From positions 1-64,000 of the forward strand of contig NZ_CALUAA010000002.1 in assembly GCF_943913915.1 (NCBI RefSeq): a stretch of DNA of 64,000 nucleotides, written 5' to 3'. The stretch comes from an uncultured Peptoniphilus sp. GTDB lineage: Bacteria; Bacillota; Clostridia; Tissierellales; Peptoniphilaceae. The notes under the pieces were generated by a model. The model was not told the origin of the DNA and did no database searches. It saw only the letters and a program-made list of their open reading frames with translations. Position numbers and translations under genes: made by a program. Below, piece by piece: positions 8,698 to 17,233 of the stretch. The first letter of the stretch is position 1, and each line of letters begins with the position of its first letter.

Positions 8698-8814
8698 ATG
8701 GATAGCGTAAGACTAAAAGCGAAAATCTTTCGAAAAAAATTTAACTTACACGCCGCAAGAGTGTTTACAAGGCGAAAGTCTTGTGCTAGTATAATCTATA
8801 CACGAGCGGTGTAG
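8698..8814 (+). CDS. Possible 38-residue basic leader peptide
   Basis: ATG at 8698 follows a good ribosome binding site (AAGGAAGGGG). The frame reads MDSVRLKAKIFRKKFN and ends at TAG 8812-8814. The peptide is strongly basic and has no recognised family. It overlaps the TATAAT box at 8790-8795 that probably drives the downstream gene, so it may be fortuitous; it has no other support. Confidence 0.2.
   Translation: MDSVRLKAKIFRKKFNLHAARVFTRRKSCASIIYTRAV
8790..8795 (+). promoter_or_regulatory. -10 box for the acyl-CoA dehydrogenase fusion gene
   Basis: A perfect TATAAT 88 bp before the start codon. TTTACA at 8764-8769 is the best upstream hexamer, but the 20-bp spacing is long, so the -35 element is uncertain. 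The leader would be about 80 nt. Confidence 0.5.
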
Positions 8815-8883
8815 TTTGCGGTTTCAAGTGTGAACCGTATGGATTGATATTGTAATCTATGAGATCGATTGCAAGGAGGAAAC

Positions 8884-10812
8884 ATGTTATACAAAACTAC
8901 CGAGGCGCACGAAGCACTAAGAAAAAAAGTTCGCGAATTTGCGGAAACTGTCGTTGCGCCGGTCGCATTTGAACTTGACCAAGAAAACAAATTCCCCGAA
9001 GACATTGTCGCTCAAATGGCCGATTTAGGTATTATGGGCCTTCCCTATTCCGAAGAATACGGCGGAACCGGCGATGATGTTATTTCCTATGCCATTGCCG
9101 TTGAGGAATTATCTCGCGTAGACGGCGGTGTCGGCGTTGTTTTATCCGCCCACACATCTTTAGGTACTTATCCTATCGACCACTACGGTACGGAAGAACA
9201 AAAACAAAAATATTTAGTTCCCCTTGCAAAAGGTGAAAAACTCGGTGCCTTCGGCCTGACGGAAACCAATGCAGGTTCCGATGCCGGCGAAACCGAAACC
9301 ACGGCCGTCTTAGAAGGTGATCACTACATTTTAAACGGTCAAAAGATCTTTATCACCAATGCACCGGCAGCAGATACGTATGTTGTCTTCGCCGTTACTA
9401 CTCCGGACATCGGAACCCACGGCATCAGTGCTTTTATTGTTGAAAAAGATTTTGAAGGCTTCACTTTCTCCGATCACTACGACAAATTAGGTATCCGTTC
9501 CTCCACTACGGCGGAACTTCACTTCAATAATGTTAAAGTTCCCAAGGAGAACTTACTCGGTAAAGAAGGTAAGGGTTTTAATATCGCCATGTCCACGCTG
9601 GACGGCGGCCGTATCGGTATCGCAGCGCAAGCTCTTGGTATTGCACAAGGCGCCTACGAACATGCTCTCGCTTATGCCAAAGAACGTATTCAGTTCGGCC
9701 AACCTCTTGCGGCCAACCAAGGCATCTCCTTTAAGCTCGCCGATATGTACACTAAGATTGATGCAGCACGTCTTCTGATCTATCGCGCAGCTGAAATGAA
9801 ACAAAACGGCGAGCGCTACAGCTTGGAAGCGGCAGAAGCCAAGATGTTCGCATCGGATATGGCCCTTGAAGTTGTTAACGACGCCCTTCAAATTTACGGC
9901 GGCAGCGGCTACATGAAAGGTATGGAAGTCGAACGCGCTTACAGAGACGCTAAGATCACCACGATCTATGAAGGTACCAACGAAATTCAAAGAGTCGTCA
10001 TTGCGGCCAATATTATCGGTAAAGCAGCCAGATCTTCCGGCGGCGGTAAAAAGAAATCGGCTAAGGGCCCGATCACCGGCGTTCGTAAGAAAGAAATCTT
10101 CGACAGTGACAATCAAGAAGAAAATGTTAAAAACCTTATTGCCGCTCTTGAAAAAGACGGATACGACTTCAGCGTCGGTATCGATCTTCAAACACCGATT
10201 CTCGATGCGGAACGCGTCGTATCCATGGGTAAAGGCTTCGGCGGAAACTTGGAACTTGCAGAAGACTTGGCACGTGCCTTCGGCGCCGCCATCGGTTCTT
10301 CAAGACCTGTTGCCGAAACCGACAAGGTTCTTCCTATTAACCGTTATGTCGGTATGTCCGGTCAGAAATTCCGCGGCAATCTCTATGTTGCAGCCGGTAT
10401 TTCCGGGGCAGGCCAACACTTAAAGGGTATTAAAGATGCGGCCACCATTGTCGCCATTAACAATGCCCCTAACGCCATGATCTTCAAGAACTGCGACTAC
10501 GGTATCGTCGGCGATATCGAAGAAGTAGCACCTCTTATCATCGAAGCTTTAGGCATCGAAGGTAAAGGCGAAGCACCTGAAATGGTTAAGATGAAACGTC
10601 AAAAACCGAGAAAAACCGCTCCGAAGGAAGATATCTACGTCTGCCAAGGCTGCGGCTATGAATACAATCCTGAAAAGGGAGACGAAGAAAGCGAAATCGA
10701 AGAGGGAACACCTTTCGATAAATTACCGGAAGAATATATTTGCCCGAAATGCGGTGAAGATAAAGACAGCTTCATCAAGGTAAGTTTCCCGGAAGATCGT
10801 ACTTTTAAATAG
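8884..10812 (+). CDS. Acyl-CoA dehydrogenase - ETF alpha C-terminal domain - rubredoxin fusion
   Basis: Three-domain redox protein of 642 residues. Residues 1-~383 form an acyl-CoA dehydrogenase: GTEEQKQKYLVPLAKGE, GAFGLTETNAGSDA, the GISAFIVEK-type segment and C-terminal QIYGGSGYMKGMEVERAYRD, with catalytic base likely Glu in TTIYEGTNEIQR. After a lysine/glycine linker, about 435-560 match the FAD-binding C-terminal domain of ETF alpha (SRPV with Arg474; YVGMSGQKFRG; AINNAPNAMIF). Residues 585-640 are a rubredoxin with Cys587, Cys590, Cys620 and Cys623. The start is set at ATG 8884, not the TTG at 8869 inside the AAGGAGG ribosome site. ETF beta and the ETF alpha N-terminal domain are absent. 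It is co-directional with the flavodiiron gene 21 bp downstream, a classic rubredoxin partner. Confidence 0.9.
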   Translation: MLYKTTEAHEALRKKVREFAETVVAPVAFELDQENKFPEDIVAQMADLGIMGLPYSEEYGGTGDDVISYAIAVEELSRVDGGVGVVLSAHTSLGTYPIDHYGTEEQKQKYLVPLAKGEKLGAFGLTETNAGSDAGETETTAVLEGDHYILNGQKIFITNAPAADTYVVFAVTTPDIGTHGISAFIVEKDFEGFTFSDHYDKLGIRSSTTAELHFNNVKVPKENLLGKEGKGFNIAMSTLDGGRIGIAAQALGIAQGAYEHALAYAKERIQFGQPLAANQGISFKLADMYTKIDAARLLIYRAAEMKQNGERYSLEAAEAKMFASDMALEVVNDALQIYGGSGYMKGMEVERAYRDAKITTIYEGTNEIQRVVIAANIIGKAARSSGGGKKKSAKGPITGVRKKEIFDSDNQEENVKNLIAALEKDGYDFSVGIDLQTPILDAERVVSMGKGFGGNLELAEDLARAFGAAIGSSRPVAETDKVLPINRYVGMSGQKFRGNLYVAAGISGAGQHLKGIKDAATIVAINNAPNAMIFKNCDYGIVGDIEEVAPLIIEALGIEGKGEAPEMVKMKRQKPRKTAPKEDIYVCQGCGYEYNPEKGDEESEIEEGTPFDKLPEEYICPKCGEDKDSFIKVSFPEDRTFK

Positions 10813-10833
10813 AGAGGATCCAGGAGGTAAAGC

Positions 10834-12069
10834 ATGTATACCGTAAGAAAAGTAACCGATGATTTATATTGGGTAGGCGCCAACGAACACCGTCTACACC
10901 TGTTTGAAAATATTCATCCCATCCCGAGAGGGGTAAGCTACAACTCCTACTTGTTAATGGATGAAAAGACCGTCCTCTTCGACACAGTGGATTGGGCTGT
11001 TTGCAGAGAGTTCTTAAACAATGTAGAACACGTTTTAGACGGACGTGATTTAGATTACGTCATTATCAACCACTTGGAACCGGACCACGCAGCAAGTCTC
11101 GATGAAGTCTTAATTCGCTATCCCAATGCGAAAGTTATTTCCAACGAACGGGCTTTCATGATGATGCGTCAATTCGGCTTTGACGTGGATGGAAGAGAAA
11201 TCGAAGTGGCAGAAGGCGACGCCATGAGCTTCGGTACCCACGAAATTACATGGGTAGCCGCTCCTATGGTTCACTGGCCCGAAGCCATGGTAAGTTTCGA
11301 TACCACCAACGGAGTCCTATTCTCTGCCGACGCCTTCGGTACCTTCGGGGCATTAGACGGCAAGCTCTTCGCCGACGAAGTGAACTTCGACCGCGATTGG
11401 CTCGATGACGCCCGACGTTACCTTACCAATATCGTCGGTAAATATGGGCCCCACGTTCAAGACCTTCTTAAAAAAGCAAGTACCATCGATATCAAGATGA
11501 TCTGCCCCTTACACGGACCGGTCTGGAGAGAAGATCTGGGTTACTTTATCGAAAAATACGATAAATGGTCCCGTTACGAACCGGAAGAAGACGGCGTGCT
11601 TCTCGTGTACGCTTCCATGTACGGCAATACGGAATATGCCGCTCAATGCTTGGCAACCAAGCTTTGCGAACGCGGCATGACCAATGTCCACATGTACGAC
11701 GTGTCGAGCACTAACGTAAGCTACCTCGTATCGGAAGCTTTCCGCTTAAGCCACATCGTTCTCGCATCGGTAACCTACAACTTGGAAATTTATCCTGTTA
11801 TGCATAATTTCTTAAACGAAATCCGCATGCTCAATCTCCAAAACCGCACCGTAGGCATTATCGAAAACGGCACATGGGCACCTCAAGCGGGCTCCAGAAT
11901 GGAAGAGTTCCTGGACGAAAAGATGAAACTTATGGACGTCCTCGGCGGCGAAGTTACCATCTCCTCTTCCCTCACCGATTCCGGCGACAAAGAATTAGAT
12001 GCACTGGCTGATTCCATTATCGAATCTTTCCAAAAAATCGAAGAAGATAAAGAAATGGCACAAGCATAA
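10834..12069 (+). CDS. fprA: Flavodiiron protein (A-type flavoprotein, O2/NO reductase)
   Basis: Cytoplasmic flavodiiron protein that reduces O2 to water (or NO to N2O) with electrons from rubredoxin. The N-terminal metallo-beta-lactamase-like domain has all diiron ligands: His80-x-Glu82-x-Asp84-His85, His147, Asp166 and His227. The flavodoxin domain starts at about residue 252 with the FMN loop YASMYGNTEYAA. Length 411 is typical of the two-domain class, without a fused rubredoxin. The rubredoxin domain on the upstream gene product is the obvious electron donor. A terminator follows, so the two genes form a unit. Confidence 0.95.
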   Translation: MYTVRKVTDDLYWVGANEHRLHLFENIHPIPRGVSYNSYLLMDEKTVLFDTVDWAVCREFLNNVEHVLDGRDLDYVIINHLEPDHAASLDEVLIRYPNAKVISNERAFMMMRQFGFDVDGREIEVAEGDAMSFGTHEITWVAAPMVHWPEAMVSFDTTNGVLFSADAFGTFGALDGKLFADEVNFDRDWLDDARRYLTNIVGKYGPHVQDLLKKASTIDIKMICPLHGPVWREDLGYFIEKYDKWSRYEPEEDGVLLVYASMYGNTEYAAQCLATKLCERGMTNVHMYDVSSTNVSYLVSEAFRLSHIVLASVTYNLEIYPVMHNFLNEIRMLNLQNRTVGIIENGTWAPQAGSRMEEFLDEKMKLMDVLGGEVTISSSLTDSGDKELDALADSIIESFQKIEEDKEMAQA

Positions 12070-12075
12070 AATAAA

Positions 12076-12107
12076 AACTCGATCTGCTGAGGTGGATCGA
12101 GTTTTTT
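12076..12107 (+). terminator. Terminator after the flavodiiron gene
   Basis: AACTCGATC pairs with GATCGAGTT across a 10-nt loop, followed by TTTTTT. Confidence 0.85.
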
Positions 12108-12162
12108 AATGGAGAAAATCTTCGACCCCATTCAAAGGCCTTTCGGTCGTTCATGTAAAATA

Positions 12163-12171
12163 TGTTATAAT
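12163..12171 (+). promoter_or_regulatory. Extended -10 promoter for ppaC
   Basis: TGTTATAAT (TGn plus perfect TATAAT) lies 22 bp upstream of the ppaC start. No good -35 hexamer is seen at 17 bp, consistent with an extended -10 promoter. The same nonamer occurs before the genes at 18971 and 60434. Confidence 0.55.
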
Positions 12172-12193
12172 ATCATAAATTTGGAGGGGGTTT

Positions 12194-13825
12194 ATGAAGA
12201 ATAAGATTTATATTACAGGTCATAAAAATCCGGATACGGACAGCATCTGCTCGGCCATCGCTTTGGCGGAGCTGAAAAATAAAACAGGTCAAAATGCCGA
12301 GGCCATTCGATTGGGTGAGATCAGTCGGGAGACGGAATTTGTTCTGGATTATTTCGGCGTGGAAAAGCCGCGATTTAAGACATCTATTAAGCCACAAATT
12401 CGGGATCTGGACATTGACGGTACCTATTGTGTCAATCCCGATCTTTCCATGGCCGGTGCCATGGAGATTATGCAGAAAAATAACATTACCTCTCTTCCCG
12501 TAGTAAACGGTGAGGAGGATTTAATCGGCATCGTGAGCCTCTCCAACATCGCCGCGTCCTATATGGAAATTTGGGACGACACGATTATGGGGCGATCGAA
12601 CACGAGCCTTGAAAATATTAAGGATGTTTTAAAGGGCCGTTGGATTCATCTGCCCCGAAAGCCCCGCCCGATTTCCGGGAAAATGGCGATCAAGGCCATA
12701 AAAAACCAAAACCTTATCGAAGAAGGGGACGTGGTTATTGTCGGTGACGATGTGGATGATCAGGAAGCCATTATTAAGAAGAATGTCTCCGTCCTCATCC
12801 TTACGATCTCTACGCAATTGGACGAGCGTCTGTTAAAGCTCGCCGAAGAGCGTAATGTAGCGGTTATCTCTACGGGCCTTTCCACTTTTATGGTGGCGAG
12901 GATCTTACCTCAAGCCGTGCCCGTAGGCTACGTTATGACAAAGGAAGATCTGGTCGTCTTTCATGAGGACGATTTAATCGATGAAGTGCGGGAGAAGATG
13001 ACGGAATCTCGCTTCCGTTCCTATCCTGTTTTAGACGATGAGAATCGCGTCGTGGGAAGTATTTCCAGATACCATCTCATTACGGATTTAAAGAAGAAGA
13101 TCATCCTTGTGGATCACAACGAGCGGAATCAATCCATTGACGATTTGGAATGGGCGGAGATCGTGCAGATCGTAGACCATCACCGGGTCGCCAATGTGGC
13201 CACCTCGTCGCCCATCTATTTTAGAAACGAGCCCTTGGGATCTACGGCGACAATCGTATCCAAAATGTTTTTTGAAAACGGAATCAGTCCTTCCCGGAAA
13301 GTGGCCGGCCTTTTGTGCGCCGCTATGATCTCGGATACTCTCCTTTTCCGCTCGCCAACTTCTACGGCTACGGATCGCTATATTTTAAATAAAATGAGCA
13401 AGATCGCCGCCATTGATTCGGAATCCTTCGCCACGGATATGTTTAAGGCGGGAACGAGTCTTGAAGGGAAGAAACCGGAAGAGCTCTTAAATACGGATGT
13501 AAAAAACTTCAGCTTCGAGGGGAACACCGTGCGTATCTGTCAGATCTTTACCATGGACCTGGAAAGTACGGCATCGGTAGAGGCTCCTTTAAAAGAAGCT
13601 ATGGAAGAGTATCTTAAAAAAGAAGCGGTATCCTGTTTTATCCTTATGATCACCGATATCTTCAGTGAAGTTTCGGAAGTGATCGTCGTGGGAAGCTTTA
13701 AAGAGTCATTGGCTCGCCAATTCGGAACAAAAATCGAGGACGATAAATTTATGGCGGAAGGTCTTCTTTCCCGTAAAAAGCAATTGGTACCGAAAGTAGG
13801 AGCGGCCGTAAGCGAAAGCCGATAA
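12194..13825 (+). CDS. ppaC: Manganese-dependent (family II) inorganic pyrophosphatase with CBS-DRTGG-CBS insert
   Basis: Hydrolyses pyrophosphate to phosphate in the cytosol. DHH-family motifs are present: GHKNPDTDSI at residues 9-18, VDHNERNQS, VDHHRVAN and the DHHA2 C-terminal domain. At 543 residues it is much longer than the ~310-residue simple form; the extra ~230 residues (about 70-300) hold two CBS halves (MAGAMEIMQKNNITSLPVV and EVREKMTESRFRSYPVLD) flanking a DRTGG-like domain. In characterised CBS-PPases this insert binds adenine nucleotides and regulates activity. ATG follows GGAGGGGG. Confidence 0.95.
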   Translation: MKNKIYITGHKNPDTDSICSAIALAELKNKTGQNAEAIRLGEISRETEFVLDYFGVEKPRFKTSIKPQIRDLDIDGTYCVNPDLSMAGAMEIMQKNNITSLPVVNGEEDLIGIVSLSNIAASYMEIWDDTIMGRSNTSLENIKDVLKGRWIHLPRKPRPISGKMAIKAIKNQNLIEEGDVVIVGDDVDDQEAIIKKNVSVLILTISTQLDERLLKLAEERNVAVISTGLSTFMVARILPQAVPVGYVMTKEDLVVFHEDDLIDEVREKMTESRFRSYPVLDDENRVVGSISRYHLITDLKKKIILVDHNERNQSIDDLEWAEIVQIVDHHRVANVATSSPIYFRNEPLGSTATIVSKMFFENGISPSRKVAGLLCAAMISDTLLFRSPTSTATDRYILNKMSKIAAIDSESFATDMFKAGTSLEGKKPEELLNTDVKNFSFEGNTVRICQIFTMDLESTASVEAPLKEAMEEYLKKEAVSCFILMITDIFSEVSEVIVVGSFKESLARQFGTKIEDDKFMAEGLLSRKKQLVPKVGAAVSESR

Positions 13826-13842
13826 AAGGGGGGTGTGGGCGG

Positions 13843-14412
13843 TTGAGCAAACATACACAAGAGGCCATGATCGATGTGTTTATGGAATTGTTAAAGGAAA
13901 AATCCTTCGATAAGATCACCGTGAAAGAAATTATCGAGGGAGCGGAGATTAATCGCAACACGTTTTACTACCACTTCGAAGATATCCACGATCTTTTGGA
14001 GAGCGCCTTTGAACGGGAATCCGTCAAGTTTCGAGAAGAGAGCCGGGCAGAGAGTAATTTCGGCGAGGAGTATCTGCGAACCGTTGAGTTTCTTATGGAT
14101 CATCGGAAGGCCATCATTCACCTCTACCGCTCTAAAAGCCGCCGAATTATTATAAGCTATGTAGAATCCGCCGTGAGCTCCTTTATCGGCCGCTTCGTAG
14201 AAGAAGAATGTGAGGGAATGAGACTTTCCGCGAAGGGAAAGAAATACATCACCTACTTTTATACTGATGCCGTTTTGGCGGCCACCCTTCGCTGGGTGGA
14301 GGGAAAAATGGAAGGTTCTCAAGAAAATTTAATGGAGACCATCGAAAATTCCTTTTACGCTACCGTCGGTCCTATGATCGAGGCATACATTCAAGGTCAT
14401 ATGAAAAACTAA
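13843..14412 (+). CDS. TetR/AcrR family transcriptional regulator
   Basis: A helix-turn-helix N-terminus (FDKITVKEIIEGAEINRNTFYYHFEDIHDLL, residues about 20-50) is typical of the TetR family; the ligand-binding C-terminal domain is of the unclassified DhaS-like type. It starts at TTG 13843 after a GGGGGGTG run; no other in-frame start lies between it and the upstream gene. It is 17 bp behind ppaC and ends in a strong terminator, so it may be read through from ppaC. Targets are unknown; the DUF308/radical SAM pair just downstream is a guess by proximity. Confidence 0.85.
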   Translation: MSKHTQEAMIDVFMELLKEKSFDKITVKEIIEGAEINRNTFYYHFEDIHDLLESAFERESVKFREESRAESNFGEEYLRTVEFLMDHRKAIIHLYRSKSRRIIISYVESAVSSFIGRFVEEECEGMRLSAKGKKYITYFYTDAVLAATLRWVEGKMEGSQENLMETIENSFYATVGPMIEAYIQGHMKN

Positions 14413-14424
14413 ACTTTATCAGAC

Positions 14425-14467
14425 AAAAAGGGCAAAGTGTTCGAATTTCAGACACTTTGCCCTTTTT
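14425..14467 (+). terminator. Strong terminator after the TetR gene
   Basis: A 16-bp perfect stem (AAAAAGGGCAAAGTGT with its complement at 14452-14467) and 11-nt loop ending in TTTTT. Confidence 0.9.
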
Positions 14468-14522
14468 GACTGTACGAAAAAAGCTGAAAGAGAGATACAC
14501 TTTACTCAAGTGAGGTGAAGAA

Positions 14523-15062
14523 ATGGAACGATTAATTCGAGTGAAGAAAATATACTCTGCTTTTTCCGTCGGTCTGATTGCCCTCGGCGCTTTATTTCTA
14601 CTTAAACCGACCATGACTGCCGAGGCGTTTTGTAAAATCGGAGGAGTATTTTTACTTTTCTTCGGCGCTGTAAAGCTCTACAGTTACTTCTCGAGGGATT
14701 TGCTGCAATTGGCCTTTCAATTTGATTTCGCCATGGGTATTTTATCGGGCCTTTTAGGTATCGTCATGCTTTTCCGAACGACGAAATTCTTGGATCTTAT
14801 CGTCGTCTGTATGGGACTTTTTATGTTGATCGATGCCCTCTTAAGAATTCAGACGGCTCTCGATGCGAGAAAGATCGGTGTCAGGCGCTGGCGCATGATT
14901 TTAATCTGTGCGCTTCTTGTCGCTTTAACCGGCGGTATGCTATTTTTAAAGCCTTACGAAGGACGGAGCGCCATCGTGATGTTAATGGGTATGAATTTAA
15001 TCATCGACGGCATCCTTAATTTATTTGTGGTACAGAATACCGTATCGATCATAAGGAGGTAG
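14523..15062 (+). CDS. DUF308 (HdeD-like) membrane protein
   Basis: 179 residues with six predicted membrane helices in three hairpins (for example IALGALFLLKP, GGVFLLFFGAVKLYSYF, ILSGLLGIVMLF, LIVVCMGLFMLIDALL), the repeat pattern of the HdeD/DUF308 family. Function is unknown; E. coli HdeD is linked to acid resistance. ATG follows GAGGTGAAG. The stop is 4 bp before the radical SAM start, whose ribosome site lies in this gene's end, so the two are co-translated. Confidence 0.8.
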   Translation: MERLIRVKKIYSAFSVGLIALGALFLLKPTMTAEAFCKIGGVFLLFFGAVKLYSYFSRDLLQLAFQFDFAMGILSGLLGIVMLFRTTKFLDLIVVCMGLFMLIDALLRIQTALDARKIGVRRWRMILICALLVALTGGMLFLKPYEGRSAIVMLMGMNLIIDGILNLFVVQNTVSIIRR

Positions 15063-15066
15063 TGTT

Positions 15067-16431
15067 ATGGCAAAACTTACACATCTATCCGCTCGAAAGG
15101 CGGCAAGTTTAGGAATCGACGTCTTACTTAAAAAAGTTAATCGTAACGATCGTGAAGAAGAGATGCTCAAACTCGTAGACATAATGGAAAAATTTATGGA
15201 GGGCGACGAGTTGGCCCTGGATTATGATTGGATCCGTGGGCTTGTAGGAGACAGACAAAGTGCTCTGAATGGTTATATAAACAGGGGGCTCGATGAATTG
15301 GATCCCCATGTTATTAAAACCACAGCGCTCAATTTAGGTTTCGAAGCCATGTTAAGCGGCACAAAGACCATGCACGCCATGCGTAAAGAACACGAATGCA
15401 ATATTCCCTGGCTCATTCTCATGGACCCGACCAGCGCCTGCAATCTTCACTGCACCGGCTGCTGGGCCGCTGAATACGGCAACAAGCTGAACTTAACTTA
15501 CGACGAAATGTCCGATATTGTAAAACAAGGTAAGGAGCTGGGCATCCACTTCTATATGTTCACAGGCGGGGAGCCCCTCGTGAGACGAGACGACATTATT
15601 AAACTCTGTAAAGAGCATAATGACTGTGAATTCCTCGCCTTTACAAACGGTACACTTGTCGATCAAAAATTCTGCGACGAAATGAAGAGCGTGGGCAATT
15701 TAATGCTCGCCATCAGTTTGGAAGGCTCACCTGAAGTAAACGACTTCCGCAGGGGCGAAGGTGTCTACGGACGAGTTATGGATGCCATGGATCTTTTGAA
15801 AGAAAACGGGCTCATCTTCGGTACCTCCATCTGCTACACATCGAAGAACTGCGAATCGGTAACGAGCAGGGAATTTATCGATCTTATGGTAAGTAAAGGC
15901 TGTCGCTACGCCCTCTATTTCCACTACATGCCTGTAGGAAACGACGCTTCCGTCGAGCTGCTTCCCACGCCGGAGCAGAGAATCGCTACGAAAAACCGCA
16001 TTCGTGCCATTCGCAATCTGGAACACGGGGAAGGTCTCTTTACTATGGATTTCCAAAACGATGGGGAATATATGGACGGCTGTATCGCCGGCGGACGGAA
16101 CTATTTCCACATCAATGCCAACGGCGACGCGGAACCCTGTGTCTTTATCCACTACTCGGATTCCAATATCAGAGAGCATTCTCTCCTTGAAATTTTAAAA
16201 CGCCCCCTCTTTATGGCATACCACGACAATCAACCCTTTAACGAAAACCACTTAAGACCCTGCCCCATGTTGGAAAACCCGGAAATTCTTCAGCGCATCG
16301 TCAATGAAACCGGCGTGCACTCCACCGACCTTCAATCTCCGGAATCGGTAGAACACCTTTGTGGAAAATGCAAACCTTACGCCGCAAGCTGGAAACCCTC
16401 TGCCGATAAGGTGTGGTATGGCGAGAGCTAA
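15067..16431 (+). CDS. Radical SAM/SPASM-type protein
   Basis: 454-residue radical SAM enzyme. An N-terminal helical domain (~110 residues) precedes the cluster motif CNLHCTGCW (CxxxCxxC, about residues 122-130), then GGEP for SAM binding and an ISLEGSPEVNDFRRG strand. The C-terminal ~130 residues are cysteine-rich (C in GCIAGG, EPCVFIH, RPCPML, LCGKC) and fit a SPASM-like auxiliary Fe-S domain with a HINANGDAEPC core. Substrate is unknown; I recognise the shape as a widespread unnamed clostridial family. It is coupled to the DUF308 gene and followed by a hairpin at 16444-16479. Confidence 0.85.
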   Translation: MAKLTHLSARKAASLGIDVLLKKVNRNDREEEMLKLVDIMEKFMEGDELALDYDWIRGLVGDRQSALNGYINRGLDELDPHVIKTTALNLGFEAMLSGTKTMHAMRKEHECNIPWLILMDPTSACNLHCTGCWAAEYGNKLNLTYDEMSDIVKQGKELGIHFYMFTGGEPLVRRDDIIKLCKEHNDCEFLAFTNGTLVDQKFCDEMKSVGNLMLAISLEGSPEVNDFRRGEGVYGRVMDAMDLLKENGLIFGTSICYTSKNCESVTSREFIDLMVSKGCRYALYFHYMPVGNDASVELLPTPEQRIATKNRIRAIRNLEHGEGLFTMDFQNDGEYMDGCIAGGRNYFHINANGDAEPCVFIHYSDSNIREHSLLEILKRPLFMAYHDNQPFNENHLRPCPMLENPEILQRIVNETGVHSTDLQSPESVEHLCGKCKPYAASWKPSADKVWYGES

Positions 16432-16443
16432 TTAAAAACCAAG

Positions 16444-16479
16444 CGATAAGCAATAAGGTGAGGGCCTTATTGCTTATTG
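16444..16479 (+). terminator. Long hairpin between the radical SAM gene and relQ
   Basis: AAGCAATAAGG and CCTTATTGCTT form a perfect 11-bp stem, extendable to about 15 bp with one wobble. The downstream T run is weak (TTGT..), so it may be an inefficient terminator or an mRNA processing/attenuation element 28 bp before the relQ start. Confidence 0.55.
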
Positions 16480-16507
16480 TTTGTATAAAAGAAAAAAGGT
16501 GATAAGA

Positions 16508-17221
16508 TTGGAATTTGAAGATCTTCAAAATCGGCTGACCGCCCGCCTTCTGGAGCAGTTGGAAAACCAGAAAGTTTCCGACTTGGTAAGAAAATCCCTT
16601 CAGCCCTACAAAGAACTAATGAGCTATTATCGCTGCGCCATGATGGAGGTGGAGACGAAATTCACCGTCTTAAGCGAGGAGCTCTCTATGAAATACGATC
16701 GCAATCCCATCGAATCCATACGCACGCGACTAAAGACCACGGAAAGTATTCGGGAGAAGATGGTGCGAAAAGGCTATCCTCTGACGGTGGAGAGCATCGA
16801 GGAAAATTTACACGATATTGCCGGCGTGCGGGTGATCTGTTCCTTTCCCACGGATCTTTACGCCCTGGCCGACTCCCTATTGGAGCAGGATGACATTCAG
16901 CTTATTGAGAAAAAGGACTATATAAAAAATCCTAAGCCCAACGGCTACCGAAGTCTACATTTGATCGTGGAAATTCCCATCTATCTTCATGATCATAAGA
17001 AAATGATGAAGGTGGAGGTGCAACTGCGCACGATTTCCATGGATTGGTGGGCCAGTTTGGAACATAAAATCCGCTATAAAAAAGGCCTCCCCAATTCGGA
17101 ATTTATCGAAGAAGAACTCGTAGAATGTGCAGAAATGAGCGCCGCTCTCGACGGGCGTATGGAGAGGCTTTATACTATGGCATCGGAATTGATAGGAGAA
17201 GAGGAAACGAACGGAAGATAG
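16508..17221 (+). CDS. relQ: Small alarmone synthetase (RelQ-type (p)ppGpp synthetase)
   Basis: A single-domain GTP pyrophosphokinase of 237 residues, lacking the hydrolase, TGS and ACT domains of Rel. Synthetase motifs: RTRLKTTESIREKM (ATP-binding basic loop), DIAGVRVIC, NPKPNGYRSLHLIVE and EVQLRTISMDWWASLEHKIRYKK. I set the start at TTG 16508, with AAAGGTG six bases upstream, rather than the earlier in-frame TTG at 16481, which lies beside the hairpin. It makes (p)ppGpp from ATP and GTP/GDP under stress. It is followed 12 bp later by the TVP38-like gene. Confidence 0.9.
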   Translation: MEFEDLQNRLTARLLEQLENQKVSDLVRKSLQPYKELMSYYRCAMMEVETKFTVLSEELSMKYDRNPIESIRTRLKTTESIREKMVRKGYPLTVESIEENLHDIAGVRVICSFPTDLYALADSLLEQDDIQLIEKKDYIKNPKPNGYRSLHLIVEIPIYLHDHKKMMKVEVQLRTISMDWWASLEHKIRYKKGLPNSEFIEEELVECAEMSAALDGRMERLYTMASELIGEEETNGR

Positions 17222-17233
17222 GGAGGAGAGGCT

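Larger units (their letters stand above)
8297..8883. other. 587-bp divergent intergenic region between ldh and the acyl-CoA dehydrogenase fusion
   Basis: The region is AT-rich. It contains a minus-strand TATAAT box for ldh (8340-8345), a perfect 15-bp palindrome at 8671-8685, a possible 38-codon ORF at 8698-8814 and a plus-strand TATAAT at 8790-8795. A minus-strand open frame at 8341-8610 has no ribosome binding site and reads as low-complexity F/R/L, so I do not call it a gene. Confidence 0.6.
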
